NCBI GenBank assembly: GCA_001804805.1
Contig: MHBH01000069.1
Coordinates: forward strand, 1 to 64,000
DNA: 64,000 nucleotides
Reading direction: 5' to 3'
Source of the DNA: Lentisphaerae bacterium GWF2_49_21
GTDB lineage: Bacteria > Verrucomicrobiota > Lentisphaeria > Victivallales > GWF2-50-93
Part shown: in pieces, positions 8,712-16,641 of the stretch
How positions within the stretch are numbered: position 1 is the stretch's first letter
Layout of the letters: the number at the start of each line of letters is the position of its first letter
The notes under the pieces: generated by a model
Seen by the model: the letters and a program-made list of their open reading frames with translations, nothing else
Told to the model about the DNA's origin: nothing
Databases searched by the model: none
Made by a program: the position numbers and the translations under genes

Positions 8712-9836
8712 ATGATAAGCATCCAGGGCGATCAGGTCAATGTAAGCGCCAAGAAGACAATTGACGTGACCAAGGAGCTGAACAAGAAGGCGCCGGATCC
8801 GGTCACGGAGCCCACCACCGCCATACAGAACCATCCCGTGCTGTCATGCTTCTATCCTGTCGGTTCCTCCTGGCAGAAAAAGGAATTCATGGCTGGAAAA
8901 TCCAAGATTTCCATAACCGAAGATCCGCACAATTCAGATATCCCGATAGGCATTCCAAACGTACAGAACATCAGCATCTCCCTCCAGAAATTGCTGTCCG
9001 AATGGTATGTAATGGAATCGAGCAATTCAAACATATTGTCCATCAATGGAATACCCGGCCACCAGGCCATACTCAAGGCAGGCTCCAAACAGCTGGTCTT
9101 CGTCGACAAGACGCCGTTGATCTTCATTTATGCCAGACCCGGGACCGCCGACACCAAAACCGAACACCCCTCCGGCAAACCCGAAAAGGGGGAGTTCTCG
9201 CTTCTCTTCGAACAGTCCACAAATGAATTCAGGTTTAAAAAGGACAAGCACTATATCCTCGGCCCGAGTGAATTCTGCGACTTCAAGCTCCAGAATGAAA
9301 ACGCATGGGCGACCATCTTCCAATACAGGAACTGTAATTATCTCCGCGTAATACACGGCCCGGCGAACAGTCCAGAGGCGCCTGTGACGGTCGACGGCAT
9401 CAGCGCCGAAACTCCGCTTCCTCTTTTCGACGACAGCAAGATAACTGTTGGCAAGCATGTGCTCTTCTACCATACCGAGCAGGACTTCAACATCGCCAAG
9501 CATGAGTTCGCATTCAATCCGGAACACGCGTCCGAGAAGCTCTGCCTGCTCTGCATTGATGAAAACACCTCTGAGAAATACAGTTTCGCCCTGCCCCCGG
9601 CAGGCAAGGCCCTCTACATCGGCAGGGATTCGCACTGCGAGATCCACATCGACAGCAAGGACGTCTCCAGAAAGCACTCACAGGTCATAATGTACGAACG
9701 CTCAGCCCTCGTCTTCGACTGCTACAGCACCAACGGCACCTTCGTGAACGGCGAGAAGATCGCAAAACGAATGCTGCATCCCGGCGACATGGTCACCTTC
9801 GGCGATACACGCTTCATGTTCTGCTATCTGGACTAG
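8712..9836 (+). CDS. FHA-domain protein with one canonical and two degenerate FHA-like units
   Basis: A 374-residue cytosolic protein with no membrane segment. The C-terminal part (about 295-372) is a canonical forkhead-associated domain: YIGRDSHCEI, DVSRKHSQV and STNGTFVNGEKI match the Gly-Arg, Ser-x-x-His and Asn-Gly phosphothreonine-binding motifs. Two upstream stretches (about 60-140 and 180-260) have FHA-like strand patterns and spacing (ILGPSEFCDFKLQNE, VTVDGISAETPL) but lack the Arg/Ser-x-x-His residues. They are probably degenerate repeats. FHA proteins read Ser/Thr kinase signals, but no kinase or phosphatase gene is in the window. Confidence 0.75.
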   Translation: MISIQGDQVNVSAKKTIDVTKELNKKAPDPVTEPTTAIQNHPVLSCFYPVGSSWQKKEFMAGKSKISITEDPHNSDIPIGIPNVQNISISLQKLLSEWYVMESSNSNILSINGIPGHQAILKAGSKQLVFVDKTPLIFIYARPGTADTKTEHPSGKPEKGEFSLLFEQSTNEFRFKKDKHYILGPSEFCDFKLQNENAWATIFQYRNCNYLRVIHGPANSPEAPVTVDGISAETPLPLFDDSKITVGKHVLFYHTEQDFNIAKHEFAFNPEHASEKLCLLCIDENTSEKYSFALPPAGKALYIGRDSHCEIHIDSKDVSRKHSQVIMYERSALVFDCYSTNGTFVNGEKIAKRMLHPGDMVTFGDTRFMFCYLD

Positions 9837-9946
9837 GATTGGATTGGATGAATGGACGGGTGGATGACTTGGATGATTGGGTTAATATATATATCTCCTG
9901 AGTAGAGATTTCTCTTCCTATCAACTGACCACTGACAATTGATTTT

Positions 9947-11617
9947 TCACGGCTTGACGTCCTTGGCTTCCGTTGCGGGAACTTCCTTCAATGCCTCTGA
10001 TGCCGTGGCTGCAGGCTTCGGTTTCGGCAGGATATGGCGCTTGAAATCAAACAAGGTTACAAAAATCATCATCCCTATGAGAAGGACCACGAAGACTATG
10101 AATATCGGCTTTATCATCGCCTCCGGCACGGGCTTGCCCCCCCTAGCAGATTCGATTATCGCAAGGACTATATGCCCTCCATCGAGCACTGGTATGGGGA
10201 AGAGGTTGATCAACGCCAAGCTGAAAGTTATCATTACAATAATATATATCGCCTGGATGAGATGGCCGTGGTAGACCGCCTTGCCGATGATTGCAAAAAT
10301 GCCCACTGGTCCGCTCATGTGTTTCGGACTGAGCGTGCTGCTGTTCTTCCAGAATAAATTACTGGCCATGCCGCGGAGCGACTTGTACGTCATGTCGATC
10401 ACGTCGGCAAACTGCTGAAGGGGATTGGGGAAGTTGTAGAAAACCTCTTCGACTCCTATTGTAAATTCCTTCGCAGGCTTCGCCGTCACCTTGATAATCT
10501 TCTCCTCTCCGCCACGGGTCACGGTAAATTCCATTTCAGCGCCTTTGCTCTGCTGCACCATCGACGAGAACATTTCAGGGACGGTCAAGGTCTTTCCATT
10601 TATCTTCTGGACGGCATCTCCTGGTGCGAGGCCGGCCTGCGCCGCCGGGGAACCGGGTATGATTTCACCAAGGACTATTGGCAGGGGCTCGGAATTGTAC
10701 TTCACTCCAATCCTGTATATGCCAGCCAGCTTCTCCTCCTTGGCAACAATGTCCTTGACATCAAAGACATTCCCATGCCGGCTGATCGTGAAAACCATCG
10801 GGCGGCCAGCCGAATCATTTATCTTCTGGTAGAACTCATCATATCCGCTGAGCTCGGCACCGTCGACCTTGAGCACCACGTCATTCATTTTGAGTCCCGC
10901 CTTCTCGGCCGGAGATTTTTTTATCGGCACAAGAACTACAGGAATTTTCGGGAAGAAGTACGGATATGCGATGCCTTCCTCGGGCATGACCTTCTTGTTG
11001 GCGACAGGCAGATATTTGATCTTCATCTTTTCGCCACCGCGCCTGATTCCAAGCTCAACATCGCCGACAGTGAAAAGTATCTTGCGGATTATGTCATTCC
11101 ATGTCGAGCGGAAGCTGCTGCCGTTGACAGTTTCGACTATGTCGCCCTTCCTCAGTCCCGCCTTGAATTCAGGACTTTCCTCGGCGACGAATGCGACTTC
11201 GAACGATGTCATCTTCGGCGTATCCATCGGTATCCCGTGAAGCCAGATGATCATGCCGAGCGCGAGACCGAAAAGTATATTGAAGAAAGGGCCGGCAAAA
11301 GCAGTGACTATCTTGTCCAGCGGAGTTGCGGGCGGAAGAGGATTTCCGTTTTCATCCTTGGGCTGGCCGCTGGCATCAATCTGAGGAAGGTCGACATATC
11401 CTCCAAATGGAATACAGCCTATCCTGTATTCGACGCCTTTGTACTTGTAGCCCCATACCTTCTTGAAACCTAATGAAAAGGCTATGATGTGCATCCCGCG
11501 CCACTTCGCCGCAAGGAAGTGCCCGAGTTCGTGCACGAAAATGCACAGCCCGAAAAATATCAGGACGAACAGCCACACATATATGTTGAACAGAGCAGAA
11601 GCAAGAAAATCAATCAT
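9947..11617 (-). CDS. rseP: RIP/site-2 membrane metalloprotease (RseP-like) with extra PDZ domain
   Basis: Intramembrane zinc protease of the M50 family. HELGH (29-33) sits in the first transmembrane segment and a C-terminal LDGGH motif supplies the third zinc ligand. Membrane segments lie at the N-terminus, near 105-125 and at about 450-530. Between them are three PDZ-like repeats (around 150-205, 230-300 and 315-385: GLRKGDIVETVNG, GLKMNDVVLKVDG, GLAPGDAVQKINGK). At 556 residues it is about 100 longer than E. coli RseP, explained by the extra PDZ repeat. It lies downstream of dxr, as in many Gram-negative bacteria, but 243 bp separate them. The likely job is regulated intramembrane proteolysis of an anti-sigma factor or signal-peptide remnants. 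Confidence 0.92.
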   Translation of the reverse strand: MIDFLASALFNIYVWLFVLIFFGLCIFVHELGHFLAAKWRGMHIIAFSLGFKKVWGYKYKGVEYRIGCIPFGGYVDLPQIDASGQPKDENGNPLPPATPLDKIVTAFAGPFFNILFGLALGMIIWLHGIPMDTPKMTSFEVAFVAEESPEFKAGLRKGDIVETVNGSSFRSTWNDIIRKILFTVGDVELGIRRGGEKMKIKYLPVANKKVMPEEGIAYPYFFPKIPVVLVPIKKSPAEKAGLKMNDVVLKVDGAELSGYDEFYQKINDSAGRPMVFTISRHGNVFDVKDIVAKEEKLAGIYRIGVKYNSEPLPIVLGEIIPGSPAAQAGLAPGDAVQKINGKTLTVPEMFSSMVQQSKGAEMEFTVTRGGEEKIIKVTAKPAKEFTIGVEEVFYNFPNPLQQFADVIDMTYKSLRGMASNLFWKNSSTLSPKHMSGPVGIFAIIGKAVYHGHLIQAIYIIVMITFSLALINLFPIPVLDGGHIVLAIIESARGGKPVPEAMIKPIFIVFVVLLIGMMIFVTLFDFKRHILPKPKPAATASEALKEVPATEAKDVKP

Positions 11618-11752
11618 CTGAACATTTCCAAGTTTAAGATTTCAAGATTCCAACTTTTGTCGGGCAAAATTATATTCCGGCATTCTAGTTTGTTCGTAGT
11701 CAAGCCCGTGAGGGCTGTAACTTGATTACAAGATGATACATGTCTTACGACA

Positions 11753-11792
11753 GTAAATATTCACTGAAGTATGTTCTTCAGCGAATATTTAC
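11753..11792. repeat. AT-rich hairpin between dxr and rseP
   Basis: An imperfect 16-bp stem: GTAAATATTC..CTGAA pairs with TTCAG..GAATATTTAC, with one mismatch and an 8-nt loop. The same 10-bp arms occur as a tight palindrome at 63947-63967, suggesting a dispersed element. It may also attenuate transcription from dxr into rseP. Confidence 0.55.
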
Positions 11793-11860
11793 ATCTAATA
11801 AATCATAAAAAGAGTGCTTTTGCATTTTATTTTTAGTACGGATTAAGTAAACGACATAGT

Positions 11861-13012
11861 TTACTGAATACGTACCGCCGAAGCAGTATCCCGAGCCCAT
11901 TTGTCGGCTGATAGAATAGCATCAAGTGACGGACGGTCAAGCCTTTTATGATAAGACATCGTTTTTTCAATAATGTTCCAGATGTCGGTAAATCTTATCT
12001 CGGATTTCCTGAAACGCTCGACGGCCACTTCGTTGGCCGCATTCATCACAGCAGGCATGGTTCCGCCTTTTTCCAGCGCCTCATAGGCGAAATCCAGCGC
12101 CGGAAAATTCCTCCTGTCGGGCTCCTCGAACGACAGTCCTGCGAGCTTCGCAAAATCAAGAGGCTTCAGCGAGCCGGCATGCTTCACGGGATATGTAAGC
12201 GCATACTGTATCGGGAACCTCATGTCCGGTTCGCTCATCTGCGCAAGGACGGTTCCGTCTATGAACTCCACCATCGAATGTATCACCGACTGCGGATGTA
12301 TCACCACGTCTATCCTGTCGCCGGGAACATTGAAAAGCCATCTCGCCTCGACTATCTCGAGCGCCTTGTTCATCAGCGTCGCAGAGTCGATCGTCACTTT
12401 CGGGCCCATGTCCCAGACAGGATGTTCGAGCGCGGACTTGCTGGTCGCGGATCTCATCCGTGAAATCTTCATTCCCCTGAACGGCCCGCCGCTCCCCGTA
12501 AGGATGATCCTCCGGACATCTTCAGGCTTCCTGCCTTCGATACACTGGAATATCGCACTGTGCTCGCTGTCGACAGGCAGGAACTTCACCTTCCTTTTGC
12601 GGACTTCGCGCATGACAAGTTCTCCCGCCATCACAAGGACCTCCTTGCTGGCGATCGCAATATCCTTCCCGGCCTTGACTGCTTCGAGGACAGGAACAAG
12701 CCCGCCTGTACCGACAATCGCGCAGAGGACAAGATCGGCCTCGGGCAGGAGTGAAAGCTCGAGGACGCCTGATTCACCGGAAAAAACCTTGCAGCCCCTC
12801 GGGGCCCTCCTGCGGAATTCTTCGGCCTTGCCTTCATCGGCGACAGCGACATATTTGCATTTAAGTTCGCGCGCCTGCGCCTCAAGCAGCCTGATATTGC
12901 TGTTCGCGGCAATTCCGACAACTTCCAGTTCATCGGAAAGATGCCTCACAACGCTGAGCGCATTTCTCCCAATCGAGCCGGTGGAACCGAGAATTATTAT
13001 CTTTTTCTTCAT
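11861..13012 (-). CDS. dxr: 1-deoxy-D-xylulose 5-phosphate reductoisomerase
   Basis: Dxr converts DXP to methylerythritol phosphate with NADPH, the committed step of the MEP isoprenoid pathway. The 383-residue protein has the N-terminal Rossmann motif ILGSTGSIGRNAL (7-19), the metal/substrate motifs PVDSEHSA and TGSGGPFR, WDMGPKVTIDSATLMNK (around 217-233) and HPQSVIHSMVEF. Length is normal. It starts only 39 bp after the stop of the four-gene secreted-protein operon, so it may be cotranscribed with it, and precedes rseP. Confidence 0.96.
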   Translation of the reverse strand: MKKKIIILGSTGSIGRNALSVVRHLSDELEVVGIAANSNIRLLEAQARELKCKYVAVADEGKAEEFRRRAPRGCKVFSGESGVLELSLLPEADLVLCAIVGTGGLVPVLEAVKAGKDIAIASKEVLVMAGELVMREVRKRKVKFLPVDSEHSAIFQCIEGRKPEDVRRIILTGSGGPFRGMKISRMRSATSKSALEHPVWDMGPKVTIDSATLMNKALEIVEARWLFNVPGDRIDVVIHPQSVIHSMVEFIDGTVLAQMSEPDMRFPIQYALTYPVKHAGSLKPLDFAKLAGLSFEEPDRRNFPALDFAYEALEKGGTMPAVMNAANEVAVERFRKSEIRFTDIWNIIEKTMSYHKRLDRPSLDAILSADKWARDTASAVRIQ

Positions 13013-13051
13013 GGCATCATCCGAATTGAATATCGAATGTCAAATTCTGAA

Positions 13052-15214
13052 TTATTCCTTCATCACTACTTCCACAGCCACAGCAGTAAGTTCGCCTAAC
13101 TCTACCTTTTTCAGTTCGTCCGCTGTGAGAATCTTCCTGAGGCGGTCGTCAACTGGATATGACTTGGTATTTTCATTCTGCTTGATAGATTCAGACAATG
13201 CGGGGAATTTACCGCTAATCTCCAAAAGTTGAGCATCCTTCTTGTAAACATAATTCAGTCCATGATATTCTGCAACCTCGGATGCTGCACTCAAATCCAT
13301 AGGATCCTTGAATGAATGCCTGTATTCCATGTGCGAACCAGGTTTGCCGGTAAAAATAAAAAGGAGTCCTTTGCTCTTGTCAATGATCCGAGTGGATGCG
13401 AGCCCGCTCTTGCATTCCTTGTCACCGAGTTTCAGGTAAGTGTCGTCTGTCACGCAGAAGCCGTTGAACTCGAACGACACCTTATTTCCCTTTGCATATT
13501 CTGGCAGCCTGGGATCACCAACTATGCAAATCCTTGCCGACGAAGGAAGTCTAACTTTACCTGAAGGGAGAATCACCCTCTGCCATTCATCAGCTTTCAG
13601 TTCAACGGCAAAGAACTGGCAGCCCTTCTCGCTTTCTACATAAAACAGCAATGTTATTTTCCTTAGCGGCGAAGTCTGCTTCGCCGCATATTTAGACGCA
13701 GCCGGAAGGGAAGTGTCCAGCTGCGGATAAATCCGTGGATAAACCCAGAAACTGAATTCACGGTAATTCTCCGGCACTCCTCCGAGGAGCAGATTTGCGC
13801 CATCTGCTGCGTATGTCTTGCCGCCAGGATATGAAATTTCGACAAAATCGCTTTTTTTGTCGTAGGGTATTATTCCTTTTATCCCGCCGATGTCTCCTTT
13901 CGTAGCATCGACTGCTTTAATCGAGCAAGTCCGACTGCTGTGGACTGAATTCAAACTGTCCGTATTTCTCAATGAGACAATAACGTCTGTAGAATTAGGA
14001 CGTTTGCCTACAACTACAGCAACACCTCTCATGAAGACCGGCGATGTTGCCTTTTTATACGTGAAATCTAAAGATTCAATCTTGGTCTTGCCGGATTTTG
14101 TCAGTTTAAGAATGAGATTCTCCTTGAAATTGACCTCCTTTTCATAAAAACCGGAGATTATGTCAGTTTTCTCCTTTTCAGTTTTAAGTTCCGGGAGATC
14201 CGGATATCTTTCTTTTAGTTTCTCCGGAATAATTCCCCGGATTATTTCAATCTCTGTCTCTCCTCCCCATGGGATCGGAAGAAGAATCCTAACATCTTTT
14301 CCGATGGGATCCCGGCTGGCAATAGCCAGGACGGCAGTATAGTCGCCGCACAGGACGGAAGTCCAGTCCGTGAAAGGCGATACAAAGGAATCGCTGTTGA
14401 CGGGCGTAATGTTGCAGGGCAACGTGCCAGATGCATTCTTAAAGCAATTCATCATTTTCATTGCAGCGAAATAAACCGGGAGAGGCTCTCCGGAGACCGG
14501 ATCAAACATGTTTCCAGATAAAAGCCCTCGGAATGATTCAGCCCTTGCGCCATCATCGACCGCCTTTATCATTTCATATTCCGCCAGTATGATAAGCTTT
14601 CTTTGGAATTTCTCACCGCCGGAGGAAAGATACTTGATATCCTCGGACAACTTAGCAAGACGTTTTTCAGCCTCTTCTCCCACAGGGGGAGTATTACTGG
14701 CATCGGAAAGATATGAAACCTTAAAAAAACTGCATTTAAATACGGCCTTCTCGCTAATCCGAATCTGGATGACGTTGCTTCCCTTCTCAACATATGAGGA
14801 AGGAACAAAGGCAGTAAATTCCACAGTATGTCCAACGAATGCCTTCCGGTAAATACTACGCTCGTTGAAGAGAACTTCGAAAGTGGGAATATCGAGTGAG
14901 CCTTCCAGCCTTTCGAGAACAGCCATGCAGTCAATGAGAATGTTTTTCGCCTCCAAGCCATCCAGGAAGACCGCTGCCCGCTGCCCCGCCTTTAAAACTT
15001 CTGGGAAATCACTCTCCTTCCTGACTTGGATCGTTTGCAGAGTCCCAGTAGACGAGTCCTTTCCTGATTCCAGAGCGGTATTCTTCCCATCAACCGAGCT
15101 AACTGCCTTCTTTTCAAGACAGGAATAGGAAAATATGTCGGCGGAATAACCGCCAATGCCTGTGTAGAAGAACAACAGGAGAAATATCATCGAGGGTAAA
15201 GGAACAAAATTCAC
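13052..15214 (-). CDS. Exported protein of unknown function (operon gene 4 of 4)
   Basis: A 720-residue protein with an N-terminal hydrophobic export segment (PLPSMIFLLLFFYTGIGGYS). I do not recognise a family. The predicted content is mostly beta. Residues ~60-170 resemble a jelly-roll binding module, and ~490-620 look like a CBM11/CIA30-like sandwich (FSFWVYPRIYP, ELKADEWQRVILPSGKV, FEFNGFCVTDD), comparable to modules in the glycosidase-like genes at the left edge. The C-terminus (LRKILTADELKKVELGELTA) is helical. The start overlaps the preceding stop by 4 bp (ATGA), so translation is coupled to the upstream gene. An extracytoplasmic role, possibly glycan or surface binding, is an inference. 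Confidence 0.6.
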   Translation of the reverse strand: MNFVPLPSMIFLLLFFYTGIGGYSADIFSYSCLEKKAVSSVDGKNTALESGKDSSTGTLQTIQVRKESDFPEVLKAGQRAAVFLDGLEAKNILIDCMAVLERLEGSLDIPTFEVLFNERSIYRKAFVGHTVEFTAFVPSSYVEKGSNVIQIRISEKAVFKCSFFKVSYLSDASNTPPVGEEAEKRLAKLSEDIKYLSSGGEKFQRKLIILAEYEMIKAVDDGARAESFRGLLSGNMFDPVSGEPLPVYFAAMKMMNCFKNASGTLPCNITPVNSDSFVSPFTDWTSVLCGDYTAVLAIASRDPIGKDVRILLPIPWGGETEIEIIRGIIPEKLKERYPDLPELKTEKEKTDIISGFYEKEVNFKENLILKLTKSGKTKIESLDFTYKKATSPVFMRGVAVVVGKRPNSTDVIVSLRNTDSLNSVHSSRTCSIKAVDATKGDIGGIKGIIPYDKKSDFVEISYPGGKTYAADGANLLLGGVPENYREFSFWVYPRIYPQLDTSLPAASKYAAKQTSPLRKITLLFYVESEKGCQFFAVELKADEWQRVILPSGKVRLPSSARICIVGDPRLPEYAKGNKVSFEFNGFCVTDDTYLKLGDKECKSGLASTRIIDKSKGLLFIFTGKPGSHMEYRHSFKDPMDLSAASEVAEYHGLNYVYKKDAQLLEISGKFPALSESIKQNENTKSYPVDDRLRKILTADELKKVELGELTAVAVEVVMKE

Positions 15215-16641
15215 TTCAGCGGTTCCTTGAAAGTGGTTTCATCTATCTTTACCGTCGGAAGCTTCTCGATGTCGATGCCCGGCATGTAAGGCGTGCAGTC
15301 CTTCTCGTCGTGGACTCTGAAGAGGGGATAGAAACTACGTTTTTTCAGCTTCTCCTCATAGCTCGCAATGGTGAAACCATGCCAATATTCATCTTTAGAT
15401 ATGTCGTTCCAAATAATATGCTTAAGGCACACATTCGTTTGTGCGATGCCTGCCAACAGGGAATCTTCTCCTTTGCTGGGATATGCATATATGCCGCCAG
15501 GAGATTTTTTCAGACGATATGTGTCTTCCTTGCATTTCCCTTTCATCCGGTCGTCAGGATTAAAAAGAAACCCACCGATATAGCAGTAAATTTCCCCGTC
15601 GAATTCCAATGACGCATAGTAGAGCACCTGAAAAGTTTTCTGATTGTTTTTCCTCATCCAATTTGGCCACGATACTTCACGCCCGCTATCCGGTAATTTT
15701 ACAATTTCTTCCATTGGTGCCGTATATGTCCCGTAAAGCTCTCTCCTGATGTAGTCCACGGGATTCTTGTCCGAAATGCCATCCTCCAGCGGAGCGCCTA
15801 TGTTGGAAATGATGATCGGCTTTTCAAGAACCTTGACAAGGCCAGCCTTCAATAGCTCTTTAAAATTTCCCTGATTTATCTTTCCCATCAGGCGATACTT
15901 TCGCATTAAATCTTCCTTCGAATAATATTTAGAGTATGAGTCCATAAATTCTTGGATGTCCTGCTTCCTCGCCTCCTCAAGTTTATTTTCAAGGTTAATC
16001 TTTTCTTTTTTCTCGAGCATTTTCTTCTTCAGGTCGAGATCTTTATCCAAGTTGCGGCAGGAGAGGAAGACTTCCAAATCCAGCAAGTTTTCCAGATTTT
16101 TATCTTTATAACCCAACTCGACCTTCCACAAATTTCCGGTCTTTCTCAGATAAATCACCCTCTTGAAACCTTTCATCATCGTGATACGGGTGTCTCGATC
16201 AACCACAAAGGGGTCTTCTCTTGGTTCCTCCCCCGAAACAACGGCGAAAAAAGCAAGACTGGGATCAGCCTTAGAATGTCCGGCGGAGACAATTTCCATT
16301 GTCTCCCAGTATTTCGCATAGAGGCTGAACCATTCGTAGAACTTGCGGACATCTTTGGCATCGGCCTTTGCATCGAACAAGGATGAAAACGCCTTCTCGT
16401 CCTGCAGCTTCGCATTTACGAAGAGGGCCTGGACTGTCTTTGCAGGCTCAGCTTCCCACGGATACTTTTCTTCGTTGTTCTTGATCGTTATGAGACAGTT
16501 GAAAAAGTCAGACACGTCAAGCCGCGCCCTGACGTCCCAGTCCTTCCCATAGTCATAGTCTTCCGCCTTGGGAGAAAAAGTGGGGAGAATTGAAAAAATC
16601 CCTGCAAGGCAAAGGTAAAGCAATATTCTTTTCATTGTCAT
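15211..16641 (-). CDS. Exported protein of unknown function (operon gene 3 of 4)
   Basis: A 476-residue protein with a signal peptide (MKRILLYLCLAGIFSILP). No recognised domain. The middle contains a highly charged helical stretch (LKKKMLEKKEKINLENKLEE, about 205-225), flanked by beta-rich parts; a region near 85-175 could be an NTF2/SnoaL-like fold (FYEWFSLYAKYWETMEIVS then FKRVIYLRKTGNLWKVEL), but that is speculative. Its start and stop both overlap the neighbouring genes by 4 bp, so it belongs to a tightly coupled exported-protein operon. Confidence 0.6.
   Translation of the reverse strand: MTMKRILLYLCLAGIFSILPTFSPKAEDYDYGKDWDVRARLDVSDFFNCLITIKNNEEKYPWEAEPAKTVQALFVNAKLQDEKAFSSLFDAKADAKDVRKFYEWFSLYAKYWETMEIVSAGHSKADPSLAFFAVVSGEEPREDPFVVDRDTRITMMKGFKRVIYLRKTGNLWKVELGYKDKNLENLLDLEVFLSCRNLDKDLDLKKKMLEKKEKINLENKLEEARKQDIQEFMDSYSKYYSKEDLMRKYRLMGKINQGNFKELLKAGLVKVLEKPIIISNIGAPLEDGISDKNPVDYIRRELYGTYTAPMEEIVKLPDSGREVSWPNWMRKNNQKTFQVLYYASLEFDGEIYCYIGGFLFNPDDRMKGKCKEDTYRLKKSPGGIYAYPSKGEDSLLAGIAQTNVCLKHIIWNDISKDEYWHGFTIASYEEKLKKRSFYPLFRVHDEKDCTPYMPGIDIEKLPTVKIDETTFKEPLK

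Noticed and set aside
12222-13232. 336-codon frame antisense to dxr
   Set aside because: It lies opposite a clearly conserved enzyme and its product has no recognisable domain.
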